Shown: piece after piece, positions 1-5,662 of the stretch
Numbering within the stretch: the stretch's first letter is position 1
Layout: each line of letters opens with the position of its first letter
NCBI GenBank assembly: GCA_016929035.1
Contig: JAFGJP010000206.1
Location: 1 to 8,044, forward strand
Direction: 5' to 3'
Origin: Candidatus Auribacterota bacterium
GTDB taxonomy: Bacteria; Auribacterota; JAFGBW01; JAFGJP01
DNA: 8,044 nucleotides
Position numbers and translations under genes: made by a program
Notes under the pieces: model-generated
Databases searched by the model: none
Told to the model about the DNA's origin: nothing
Seen by the model: the letters and a program-made list of their open reading frames with translations, nothing else

Positions 1-169
1 ATCGTCGGTTCAGTTAAAAATAAACTGATCTGCCTGTGAAGAAAGAATGTAAAACGCAGGAAGTAGAACGTCGTCATTGCGGGCCCCGTAAGCAAGCTTA
101 CGGGGCGAGGAACTGACGCCCGCCAAAGGCGGGTCCGCTTATGGAGGAAAACAAACTCCATAAAAGAAA
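1..169. other. Upstream spacer, no gene recognised
   Basis: All three + frames close within the first 39 bases, so at most the last few codons of an upstream gene could lie here, and nothing identifies one. Positions 40-69 (GAAAGAATGTAAAACGCAGG and onward) resemble 4369-4404, the stretch just after rmuC; both contain GTAAAA, GCAGGAAG and GTAGAA. The rest holds two compact hairpins (separate entry). A ten-codon frame, 141-173, ends in a TGA that overlaps the ATG of the glycosyltransferase at 170, but it has no independent support as a gene. No convincing promoter was seen. Confidence 0.6.
84..133. repeat. Two adjacent GC-rich hairpins in a gene leader
   Basis: Positions 84-92 (CCCCGTAAG) pair perfectly with 97-105 (CTTACGGGG) around a four-base loop. 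A second stem pairs 119-124 (CCCGCC) with 128-133 (GGCGGG) around AAA. Neither is followed by a T run, so they do not look like intrinsic terminators. They sit 37-86 bases before the start of the first glycosyltransferase and resemble the palindromic mosaic repeats elsewhere in this window. If transcribed, they would form a structured leader. Confidence 0.6.
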
Positions 170-1228
170 ATGAGAATTTCATTAATCGTCCCTGTTTACA
201 ACGCAGAAAAACATCTTCCTGATCTTTTTGCGTCCATCACGTATCAAACGCGTCCTTTTGATGAGATAATCCTCGTTGACAACAATTCTCATGACAGCTC
301 GCTGGAGCTGTGTGAAAATTTCCGGGCAAAAAACAGCCAGAAAGCTGTTCTTACCAGCAGGGAAAGGATACCCGGGCCAGGCGCTGCTAGAAACCGCGGC
401 ATCAACATGGCTAAAGGCGACATCCTCTGCTTTACAGACGCTGACTGCGTACTGGAAAAAGATTTTGCCGGAAACGTGGAGTCTTTTTTCATGGAAAACG
501 GTTCTATAGACATTCTCAGCGGCGTCGCTCTTTCTGAAAATCCTCTCAGAGAAAAAGACGACTTGTCTCTTGTCGAGGAGTTCTCTCTTCTTTTCTGGTC
601 AGGAGAAAGGACGTCTGGACAAAGTTTTCCGCTCAACAGCAAAAGCGGCTTCTTTTCAGATTCTCCTTTTTATATAACGACCTTTAACATGGCCTGCCGG
701 AGAAGAGTCATCGAAGAGCTTAAAGGCTTCGCTGAGGATGTCATGACCATGGAAGACATTGACTTCTGGCTCAGGGCCTGCGATAAGGGCTTTCTCTCAG
801 AAGCCGGGGTCCCGAATATCAAAGTCTTTCACAACAACCGCAAAAGCCTTTCCTCCCTCACGCATCAACATTACAGCTACATGCATTCTTTGCCATGGAT
901 ACTGAAAAAGCATTTTCCCGGGCGCTTCGTCTTTGCTTACCGGATGAGAAAGCTTTTTTCTTTTTCTCTTTTTACGGGCCTTCTGGAGATCAATCCTCAT
1001 ACGATCCTCCTTGCGCTGATCATTGTCAAGTTCTCCTGGCTTCCTTTTTTTCTTGCCGTCCTTATCCTTTACAGGGTCGTCGCCATGGCCCGCTTTCTTT
1101 CGAAAATCTCAGCTCCTTCTGTTTCCAGGTCCTTTGCCTTCGGTTTCATCATGGAGCTGCGGCACCTGGCCATGACCTGCGGCGCCATTGCAGGAAGCAT
1201 CAGGCACAAAGCTCTCTGCATCCTGTGA
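170..1228 (+). CDS. Family 2 glycosyltransferase, membrane-associated (paralogue 1)
   Basis: This is a probable GT-A fold inverting glycosyltransferase of 352 residues that would transfer a sugar from a nucleotide-sugar donor to a glycan or lipid acceptor at the inner face of the cytoplasmic membrane. The N-terminus ISLIVPVYNAEKHL is the classic first strand of GT2 enzymes. DNNS at 37-40 fits the nucleotide site, DAD at 90-92 is the metal-binding DxD, and ED at 195-196 within EDIDFW is the likely catalytic base motif. A hydrophobic stretch around 278-306 and a weaker one at 321-343 suggest C-terminal membrane attachment. No QxxRW motif was seen, so a processive synthase is unlikely. The ATG at 170 is chosen because it starts exactly at the first strand; no good Shine-Dalgarno precedes it. 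Roughly half its residues match the glycosyltransferase at 1618, indicating duplication. Donor and acceptor cannot be predicted. Confidence 0.9.
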   Translation: MRISLIVPVYNAEKHLPDLFASITYQTRPFDEIILVDNNSHDSSLELCENFRAKNSQKAVLTSRERIPGPGAARNRGINMAKGDILCFTDADCVLEKDFAGNVESFFMENGSIDILSGVALSENPLREKDDLSLVEEFSLLFWSGERTSGQSFPLNSKSGFFSDSPFYITTFNMACRRRVIEELKGFAEDVMTMEDIDFWLRACDKGFLSEAGVPNIKVFHNNRKSLSSLTHQHYSYMHSLPWILKKHFPGRFVFAYRMRKLFSFSLFTGLLEINPHTILLALIIVKFSWLPFFLAVLILYRVVAMARFLSKISAPSVSRSFAFGFIMELRHLAMTCGAIAGSIRHKALCIL

Positions 1229-1348
1229 AATCCGAATTAAAGGAACGCTTCGCTGGATGATTATAGGTTTAACCACAAATAGTTCGCATAAAGAGCGAAT
1301 AGCATGCAGCATCGCTTTTCATTGGCGCTTTTATTTCTTGCCGCCGAC

Positions 1349-1403
1349 TACCCTGAACCGCGTCCTAAACCACAGGGATTCAGGATAGATCAGGTTCAGG
1401 GTA
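1349..1403. repeat. 55-base hairpin inside copy A
   Basis: TACCCTGAACC at 1349-1359 pairs perfectly with GGTTCAGGGTA at 1393-1403. The enclosed segment can form a second, imperfect stem (TCCTAAA against TTCAGGA). The eleven-base arms are unchanged in the inverted copy B at 4570-4624, where the substitution lies in the loop next to the arm. No T run follows, so it is not a standard terminator. Confidence 0.7.
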
Positions 1404-1427
1404 AACAAAAACATAAAACGTTGTCAG

Positions 1428-1443
1428 CCCTGCGAAAGCAGGG
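1428..1443. repeat. GAAA-loop hairpin inside copy A
   Basis: CCCTGC at 1428-1433 and GCAGGG at 1438-1443 pair perfectly around GAAA, a GNRA-type loop. The equivalent in copy B (4530-4545) has one arm changed (GCATGG), which breaks one pair without a compensating change, so conservation of this stem is not supported. Confidence 0.55.
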
Positions 1444-1530
1444 AACTACGAAAAAAATTCAAATTTTCTCTTTTTTTGTATCAGGGATTCCTTCATTTAA
1501 AACTCAACACTTAACGCGTCTTGACTTTTT

Positions 1531-1565
1531 ATCCTGCATCCTGTATCTTGCATCTTATATCTTTC
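1531..1565 (+). repeat. Five tandem 7-base units (ATCYTRY-like)
   Basis: The units read ATCCTGC, ATCCTGT, ATCTTGC, ATCTTAT and ATCTTTC in direct succession, spanning the right end of copy A and the start of its flank. Copy B keeps only two clear units at the matching place (ATCCTGC and ATCCTGT read on the minus strand) before diverging. Such a heptameric run may change length by slippage. It lies about 50 bases before the second glycosyltransferase. Confidence 0.75.
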
Positions 1566-1582
1566 CTGCTCCTTTTCCAACT

Positions 1583-1611
1583 TTGGATTTATCAAAAAAA
1601 TATGATATATT
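1583..1611 (+). promoter_or_regulatory. Candidate promoter for glycosyltransferase 2, zinc-ribbon and possibly rmuC
   Basis: TTGGAT at 1583-1588 (four of six bases of the sigma-70 -35 consensus) lies 17 bases before TATATT at 1606-1611 (five of six of the -10). The expected transcription start, about seven bases downstream, falls on the A of the ATG at 1618, so the message would be leaderless. The surrounding A/T richness makes chance matches possible. Confidence 0.4.
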
Positions 1612-1617
1612 TTTAGT

Positions 1618-2703
1618 ATGCCGGATCTGACGATATCTCTGGTTATTCCTGTTTATAACGCTGAAAAGGATATTGATCATCTTTTTCAGTCGCTTGTCAA
1701 CCAGACGCATCCTCTTGACGAGATCATCCTTGTCGACAACAACTCCAGAGACAGATCTCTGGAAAAATGCAACAAGTTCAAGTCAGACAACCCGGACAGA
1801 AACATTATTGTATTGACAGAGACCAAAAAAGGGCCTTCTGCCGTCAGGAATGCCGGGTTAAGAAAAGCAACCTCCGGAATCCTCGCTCTGACCGATGCAG
1901 ACTGCATGCTGGATAAAGACTGGTGCAAGAATGTCCTTGAGCGCTTTGAAAAAGATATCCTTTATGACATCCTGGGCGGAATCGCCGCAGGAACAGAGAT
2001 ATTCGGGAAAGAGCAGACCTTTGAATCTTACACAGAAGAATTTTGCTATTATTACTGGACAAAGAACAGGCAGAGCAAGGCGGCCTATCCCATGAACCGC
2101 GTCGATGACTTCTTTTCTTCAGCCGCGTTTACCGTCGCAACATATAATGTTGCCATGAAGCGGCACGTTTTTGAAAAGACAAGCGGTTTTGATGAGACAC
2201 TTTTAAATCAGGAGGACACGGACTGGTGGATGCGGTGCTGCCAGCATGGCTTTAAAAGCCTGGTCGGCATTCCGGAGATCAGGGTCTGTCACAGGAACAG
2301 GAAAGAGCTCCGCTCCCTCTACAGGCAGTATTACAACTACGGCGAAGGCCTTCCTCTTCTTCTGAAAAAATTCTTCCGCGGCAGGTTTCTGATAACTTTT
2401 CGCTCGCAGAAAATAATGGAACTTCATATTTTTACAGGACTTATGGAAATCAACCCGCACACTCTTCTTCTCTTTCTGATCCTTTTTCATATTCTCTTTT
2501 TTCCTCCTGCCTGGATATTTATCTACTTTCTTGCTCTTTTTTCTGTCAGAAGCTTTCTTATCTATTCCTATATAAGGAACTTCACCAGGCCGGGCATAAA
2601 AAAAGTCCTGGCTTTTGTCTTTATCATGGAAGCCCGGCAGACCGCATGGTCTGTCGCGGCATTTAGAGGCATGTTCAAGTACGGTGCTTTTTACCTGATA
2701 TAA
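1618..2703 (+). CDS. Family 2 glycosyltransferase, membrane-associated (paralogue 2)
   Basis: This is a second GT-A type glycosyltransferase of 361 residues, paralogous to the one at 170. ISLVIPVYNAEKDI at 6-19 is the first strand, DNNS at 40-43 fits the nucleotide site, DAD at 93-95 is the DxD metal motif, and ED at 199-200 within EDTDWW is the putative acceptor-activating motif. The segment YRQYYNYGEGLPLLLKKF near 235-252 is typical of the C-terminal part of exopolysaccharide-type GT2 enzymes. Strongly hydrophobic segments between about 282 and 318 should anchor it in the inner membrane; both paralogues share EINPHT just before them. The ATG at 1618 has no Shine-Dalgarno, and a promoter-like pair places the transcript start at or very near it. 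The stop is 11 bases before the zinc-ribbon gene, so the two are very likely co-transcribed. Sugar specificity is unknown. Confidence 0.9.
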   Translation: MPDLTISLVIPVYNAEKDIDHLFQSLVNQTHPLDEIILVDNNSRDRSLEKCNKFKSDNPDRNIIVLTETKKGPSAVRNAGLRKATSGILALTDADCMLDKDWCKNVLERFEKDILYDILGGIAAGTEIFGKEQTFESYTEEFCYYYWTKNRQSKAAYPMNRVDDFFSSAAFTVATYNVAMKRHVFEKTSGFDETLLNQEDTDWWMRCCQHGFKSLVGIPEIRVCHRNRKELRSLYRQYYNYGEGLPLLLKKFFRGRFLITFRSQKIMELHIFTGLMEINPHTLLLFLILFHILFFPPAWIFIYFLALFSVRSFLIYSYIRNFTRPGIKKVLAFVFIMEARQTAWSVAAFRGMFKYGAFYLI

Positions 2704-2708
2704 GGAGG
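2704..2708 (+). promoter_or_regulatory. Strong ribosome binding site deciding the zinc-ribbon start
   Basis: GGAGG at 2704-2708 (within AAGGAGGG) lies six bases before the ATG at 2715. A GTG at 2709 in the same frame would directly abut this site and is a poor start. This is the only clear Shine-Dalgarno in the window, and it begins immediately after the TAA of the preceding glycosyltransferase. Confidence 0.85.
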
Positions 2709-2714
2709 GTGTCC

Positions 2715-3167
2715 ATGAGGGGGTTAACGCTTGCTGTTCTCGTTCTCATCATAGCTGTAGCCCTTTACCTTTACAAAGAACATAACGAGATCTTTGGCCG
2801 GTTTTTGAAAATAAGCCGGAAAGACTCTTCTCAAAAAGAAAAAGTAACACAAGACACGGCAGAGCCATCCAACAGGCCTGAAGAGAACATCCCTCAGGAT
2901 ACAGCAAAAACGGCGCCTGATTTTCTGCAGAAAAATGCTTCAGTGCGTCAGGATACGGAGACCGAGGAAGGAGAGGAGCTGGTCACCATCATCAAAGTCG
3001 AAAGCGGGACAGTGTTCTACACGGTCCGTTGCCAGAGCTGCAACAGAAACGACAACCAAACGCGCCAGATAAGGAATCCTCTGCCCGGCATGAACAGGAT
3101 GGAGCTTTTTCGCTGTCCCTATTGCGGCAAAGCGTCAAAGATCTATATCGAGCACCAGCCGGAGTAG
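2715..3167 (+). CDS. Small membrane-anchored zinc-ribbon protein of unknown function
   Basis: I do not recognise a family. The 150-residue product starts with a single hydrophobic segment (about 4-20) followed by KEHNE, consistent with an uncleaved N-terminal anchor. A polar low-complexity linker (about 33-88), rich in Gln, Asp, Thr, Pro and Glu, contains the tripeptide QDT three times (46-48, 61-63 and 79-81). The C-terminal part (about 89-150) has two CxxC pairs, C106/C109 and C134/C137, separated by 24 residues, which is the layout of a zinc ribbon. By the positive-inside rule the C-terminal domain could lie on either side of the membrane; basic residues flank both sides of the anchor. The gene follows the glycosyltransferase by 11 bases with a strong ribosome site, and rmuC starts 152 bases later. 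Zinc ribbons often bind nucleic acid or protein partners, but neither is shown here. Confidence 0.8.
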   Translation: MRGLTLAVLVLIIAVALYLYKEHNEIFGRFLKISRKDSSQKEKVTQDTAEPSNRPEENIPQDTAKTAPDFLQKNASVRQDTETEEGEELVTIIKVESGTVFYTVRCQSCNRNDNQTRQIRNPLPGMNRMELFRCPYCGKASKIYIEHQPE

Positions 3168-3319
3168 TGATCCTCCGCGCAGGATTCAGGCCGGCTTGCT
3201 GCTTATCGTTGTTAATCGAATGAACGTCATTTGTAGAGAAGCGAAAAATCAATCTGTCAATTGTCCCGGCGATGATATATGATAGCTGTTTGGAAACCTG
3301 AAAAAGAGAGTGATGACTT
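3168..3319. other. Spacer between the zinc-ribbon gene and rmuC
   Basis: This 152-base gap holds a short hairpin just after the stop (ATCCT at 3170-3174 against AGGAT at 3181-3185, loop of six) with no T run, so termination is not supported. The right half contains the candidate rmuC promoter. None of the repeats seen in the other spacers was found here. Confidence 0.5.
3254..3283 (+). promoter_or_regulatory. Candidate promoter for rmuC
   Basis: CTGTCA at 3254-3259 (four of six bases of the -35 consensus) is 18 bases before TATGAT at 3278-3283 (five of six of the -10), leaving a leader of about 30 bases before the ATG at 3320. The match is modest, and read-through from the upstream genes is equally possible. 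Confidence 0.35.
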
Positions 3320-4369
3320 ATGCAGGCGACTTTGATTATCCTTCTCATTCTTCTCGCCGCGCTTACAGCTGCGGGTTTCGGCGCGATTTTTTATCTGCTG
3401 AATTCTCTTAAGAGCAGCCAGTCAAGGGATGAAAGCATCTACCGTCTTCAGGGGCAGGTGGAAAGCCTTTCACAGACATTTCATGAGCGCATCCATGAGA
3501 CCAACCAGAGCATACAAAAGCAATTTACCGAAAGCATACAGATCGTCAAAGACGTTACCGAAAAGCTCGTCAGGCTTGATGAGACAAACAGGCAGATTGT
3601 TGACCACACCCTGCAGCTCAAAAAGCTGGAAGATATCCTGAAAAGCCCCAAGCAGAGGGGAATACTCGGAGAGTTTTTTCTGGAGTCCATGCTGAGCCAG
3701 GTTTTTGCGCCTCATCAGTACAAAATGCAGTATTCGTTTCCAAACGGCAGCGTTGTCGACGCGGCGATATTCGTCAAGGACAAGATCATCCCTGTCGACG
3801 CCAAGTTTTCTCTTGAAAAATACGAGCAGTTCATGAACGAAAATGATTCGGATAAGGCAAAATCTCTGGAAAAAGACCTGAAAAACGATCTCAAATCCCG
3901 CATCAACGAAACGTCCAAATACGTTATGCCGAATCATGGAACAACGGATTTTGCCATGATGTTCATCCCTGCCGAGGGGGTTTTCCATCAGTGCCTGTCA
4001 TTAAAGATCGGACAGACTCCTGCCGGTTCATCTGACCTCGTAGAATACGCTTTTTCTCAAAAAGTGATCATCACCTCGCCGACAACCTTTTTTGCCTATC
4101 TGCAGACCATCTTTCATTCTCTCAAAGCCCTTCAGATCGAAGAGTCGGTCAAGGAGGTCATCGTGCGCATACGGGATCTCGGCCGACATATGGAAAGATT
4201 CAATGACTTTATGCAGAAGCTGGGCAATAACCTTTCACGGACCGTGGGGTCATACAACAGCGCCTACAGGGAGCTGGAAAAGATCGATAAAGATATTGTC
4301 CGGTTGACAGATAAAGAAAAAGGCATTGACGCCGATCTGCTGGATAAGCCCGGCATGTCTGACACATAA
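3320..4369 (+). CDS. rmuC: RmuC family DNA recombination protein
   Basis: This is an RmuC-domain protein of 349 residues, shorter than E. coli RmuC (about 475). A membrane anchor at about 4-27 is followed by a coiled-coil-prone region (35-105) with many charged and Gln residues, then the RmuC core (about 107-330). Diagnostic stretches are RGILGEFFLESML (113-125), SVVDAAIF (144-151) and PVDAKFSLEKY (158-168); also YVMPNHGTTDFAMMFIPAEG (201-220) and ITSPTTFFAYLQT (251-263). D147 with D160 and K162 fits the proposed PD-(D/E)XK nuclease-like fold. In E. coli, rmuC was identified as a gene affecting inversion rates at short inverted repeats; its biochemical activity is poorly defined. The ATG at 3320 has only a weak GAGAG upstream. 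The gene is the last in the block enclosed by the long inverted repeat. Confidence 0.95.
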   Translation: MQATLIILLILLAALTAAGFGAIFYLLNSLKSSQSRDESIYRLQGQVESLSQTFHERIHETNQSIQKQFTESIQIVKDVTEKLVRLDETNRQIVDHTLQLKKLEDILKSPKQRGILGEFFLESMLSQVFAPHQYKMQYSFPNGSVVDAAIFVKDKIIPVDAKFSLEKYEQFMNENDSDKAKSLEKDLKNDLKSRINETSKYVMPNHGTTDFAMMFIPAEGVFHQCLSLKIGQTPAGSSDLVEYAFSQKVIITSPTTFFAYLQTIFHSLKALQIEESVKEVIVRIRDLGRHMERFNDFMQKLGNNLSRTVGSYNSAYRELEKIDKDIVRLTDKEKGIDADLLDKPGMSDT

Positions 4370-4569
4370 AGAAAGTAAAAAGCAGGAAGCAGCGAGTAGA
4401 AAGAAAAAATTAGAAATTCAAGAGATACAGGATGCAGGATAAAAAAAGTCAAGAAGTGTTAAGTGTTGAGTTTTAAATGGAGAAATCCCTGATATAAAAA
4501 AAGAGAAAATTTGAATTTTTTTCGTAGTTCCCTGCTTTCGCATGGCTGACAACGTTTTATATTTTTGTT

Positions 4570-4624
4570 TACCCTGAACCTGATCTATCCTGAATCCCTG
4601 TGGTTTAGGACGTGGTTCAGGGTA
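4570..4624. repeat. 55-base hairpin inside copy B
   Basis: TACCCTGAACC at 4570-4580 pairs with GGTTCAGGGTA at 4614-4624. The arms are identical to those of 1349-1403 in copy A. Because the hairpin is nearly self-complementary, it presents the same arms in both orientations of the repeat. Confidence 0.7.
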
Positions 4625-4727
4625 GTCGGCAGCAAGAAATAAAAGCGTCAATGAAAAGAGATGCTGCATGCTATTCGCTCTTTATGCGAACTATTTGTGG
4701 TTATTCGTGTGCATTCGTGTTTAAATC

Positions 4728-4733
4728 TATAAT
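4728..4733 (+). promoter_or_regulatory. Perfect TATAAT at the edge of copy B, possible -10 for the LolA-like gene
   Basis: TATAAT at 4728-4733 forms the inner end of the conserved 26-base terminal motif of the repeat and points towards the ATG at 4788, 54 bases away. No good -35 is visible at 16-18 bases spacing (TCGTGT at 17), and there is no TGn extension. If active, the promoter would be supplied by the repeat itself. Confidence 0.3.
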
Positions 4734-4787
4734 CATCCAGCGAAGCGTTCCTTATCAACGGACTATACGGGCTTAACGGATAGTAAA

Positions 4788-5543
4788 ATGAACAAATTCA
4801 TATTTTGCTTTTTGTTATTTTCTTTTCTTTATCAAAGCCCGGCCTTCGGCGAAGAGCTGTCAGCTCGGGAGATACTGGACAGGATCGATGATCTGTGGCG
4901 CGGGGAATCTTCTATCAGCATCATGTCCATGCATGTCAAAAAGGAAAACTACGAGCGCAGCATGACAATGAAGAGCTATTCCAAGGGAAAGGACTATTCC
5001 CTGATCATCATCAAGAAACCCCTCAAGGAGGCCGGCATCGCGACCCTGAAATACGAGGACAATATTTATAACTACCTCCCGAAAACGAACAAGGTCATAA
5101 AAATCCCCTCTTCCATGATGATGGGCTCGTGGATGGGGTCGCACTTCACCAATGACGACCTCGTGAAAGAAAGCCGCCTGGCTGATGAATACGATTTCGA
5201 GATCACGCGGAATTTTCAACAAGACCAGACAGACTATATCGAAATAACTCTCGTACCGAAAGAATCCTCTCCTTCAGTATGGGGAAAGATCACCGTGATC
5301 GTCAGAAAAAACGACCTCATGCCTGTCACTGAAGACTATTATGATGAAAACATGAAAAAAGTCCGCACCATGAACTTCGAAGATTTTCAGGATGTGGACG
5401 GACGCCTCATCCCCATGACCATGAAGATGCACCCGGTAGAAAAGCCCGATGAGCACACCATCATTCGCATGGAAAAAATCAAGTTTAACGTCGCTCTGCC
5501 TGACGAGCTGTTCAGTTTGAGATATCTGAAATCAAATTTATAA
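4788..5543 (+). CDS. LolA-like outer membrane lipoprotein-sorting family protein
   Basis: This 251-residue exported protein belongs to the LolA-like 'outer membrane lipoprotein-sorting' family. Residues 1-21 form a signal peptide (Lys at 3, hydrophobic core, AFG before EE); there is no lipobox, so a soluble periplasmic product is expected. Family hallmarks are REILDRIDDLWRG (27-39), the strand-rich middle with KGKDYSLIIIKKPLKEAGIA (66-85), YEDNIYNYLPKTNKVIKIPS (89-108), the SMMMGSWMGSHFTNDDL stretch (109-125), and a closing part ending PDELFSLRYL (238-247). Proteins of this fold carry acyl chains or lipoproteins in a beta half-barrel. Its position directly before two LolC/E-MacB type permeases suggests it accepts or presents their cargo in the periplasm. 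The ATG at 4788 is preferred because it begins the signal peptide; its ribosome site is weak. It is distinct from classical lolA, and the substrate is unknown. Confidence 0.88.
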   Translation: MNKFIFCFLLFSFLYQSPAFGEELSAREILDRIDDLWRGESSISIMSMHVKKENYERSMTMKSYSKGKDYSLIIIKKPLKEAGIATLKYEDNIYNYLPKTNKVIKIPSSMMMGSWMGSHFTNDDLVKESRLADEYDFEITRNFQQDQTDYIEITLVPKESSPSVWGKITVIVRKNDLMPVTEDYYDENMKKVRTMNFEDFQDVDGRLIPMTMKMHPVEKPDEHTIIRMEKIKFNVALPDELFSLRYLKSNL

Positions 5544-5568
5544 AGGAACGCTTCACTTAGATATTATA
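5543..5568 (+). repeat. Stop-proximal motif AAGGAACGCTTC, same as the end of copies A and B
   Basis: The 26 bases here match the first 26 bases of copy A (1240-1265) at 20 positions, including an unbroken AAGGAACGCTTC and a closing ATTATA, with no gap. The motif overlaps the TAA of the LolA-like gene. A relative starts at 7052 after the next gene (AAGGAGCGCT, closing ATGATTACA). Confidence 0.65.
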
Positions 5569-5573
5569 AAAAT

Positions 5574-5645
5574 GGGACGCTGATTTTCAGGATCTATTCT
5601 TCAGAACGCCGTTCTTAAGAATAGATCAGCGTTTATCTGCGTCCC
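5574..5645. repeat. 72-base palindromic intergenic repeat
   Basis: Nested inverted arms lie in the spacer: GGGACGC (5574-5580) with GCGTCCC (5639-5645), GATCTATTCTT (5591-5601) with AAGAATAGATC (5617-5627), and AGAAC (5603-5607) with GTTCT (5611-5615) around GCC. The two inner stems stack with only one mismatched position. As RNA this is a long stable hairpin, but no T run follows, so it is read as a repeat rather than a terminator. It separates the LolA-like gene from the first permease and could still affect mRNA stability or polarity. Confidence 0.8.
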
Positions 5646-5662
5646 CTAGCTTAATGATGTCT

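Larger units (their letters stand above)
1240..1548 (+). repeat. Long intergenic repeat, copy A (inverted partner of copy B)
   Basis: This 309-base sequence recurs inverted at 4423-4753. By eye there are about 12 mismatches over the aligned 309 bases, one 20-base segment present only in copy B (holding two CACGAAT units) and a two-base difference in a T run. Copy A begins AAGGAACGCTTCGCTGG, eleven bases after the glycosyltransferase stop, and ends in ATCCTGCATCCTGTATCT. It contains TTCGC and GCGAA arms around a seven-base loop, a 55-base hairpin (1349-1403) and a GAAA-loop hairpin (1428-1443). No terminal inverted repeats or transposase are visible. An open frame runs through both copies, but substitutions do not favour third codon positions, so it reads as non-coding. 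Together with 1229-1239 and 1549-1617 it fills a 389-base gene-free spacer. Confidence 0.93.
4423..4753 (-). repeat. Long intergenic repeat, copy B (inverted partner of copy A)
   Basis: This is the reverse complement of 1240-1548, about 96% identical over aligned bases. It is 22 bases longer because of a 20-base segment between about 4696 and 4722 (read on the minus strand, with two CACGAAT units) and two extra bases in a T run. Its AAGGAACGCTTC end points right, 34 bases before the LolA-like gene. Its ATCCTGCATCCTGTATCT end points towards rmuC. Outside it, 4370-4422 is purine-rich (GTAAAAAGCAGGAAGCAGCG and onward) and resembles 40-69; 4754-4787 shows nothing recognisable. These parts make up the 418-base gene-free spacer after rmuC. 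No transposase or target-site duplication was seen. Confidence 0.93.

Noticed and set aside
1428..1520. Terminator formed by the GAAA-loop hairpin and the later T run in copy A
   Set aside because: The T run starts more than 35 bases after the hairpin, and the stem is broken in copy B.
1217..1544. Ten-base direct repeat TGCATCCTGT at 1217-1226 and 1535-1544 as a target-site duplication for copy A
   Set aside because: The second copy lies within the repeat shared with copy B rather than outside it, so it cannot be a simple target duplication. Copy B shows no comparable flanking pair.
1304..1630. Open frame through copy A, with a matching frame on the minus strand of copy B (4418-4669), as a conserved small protein
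   Set aside because: Of about 11 substitutions between the copies within this frame, about six fall at first, two at second and three at third codon positions. Protein-level selection is therefore not apparent. The frames also end in unrelated flanking sequence.
3470..3988. 172-codon frame on the minus strand inside rmuC
   Set aside because: It overlaps the conserved RmuC core, where the + strand coding signal is unmistakable, and it resembles no family.
1240..4753. Copies A and B as insertion sequences of a composite transposon
   Set aside because: The copies are about 0.3 kb, encode no transposase, have no terminal inverted repeats and show no target duplications.
5574..5645. Intrinsic terminator after the LolA-like gene
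   Set aside because: The hairpin is long and stable but no T run follows, and it matches the style of dispersed palindromic repeats in this window. Termination would also cut off the functionally linked permeases.
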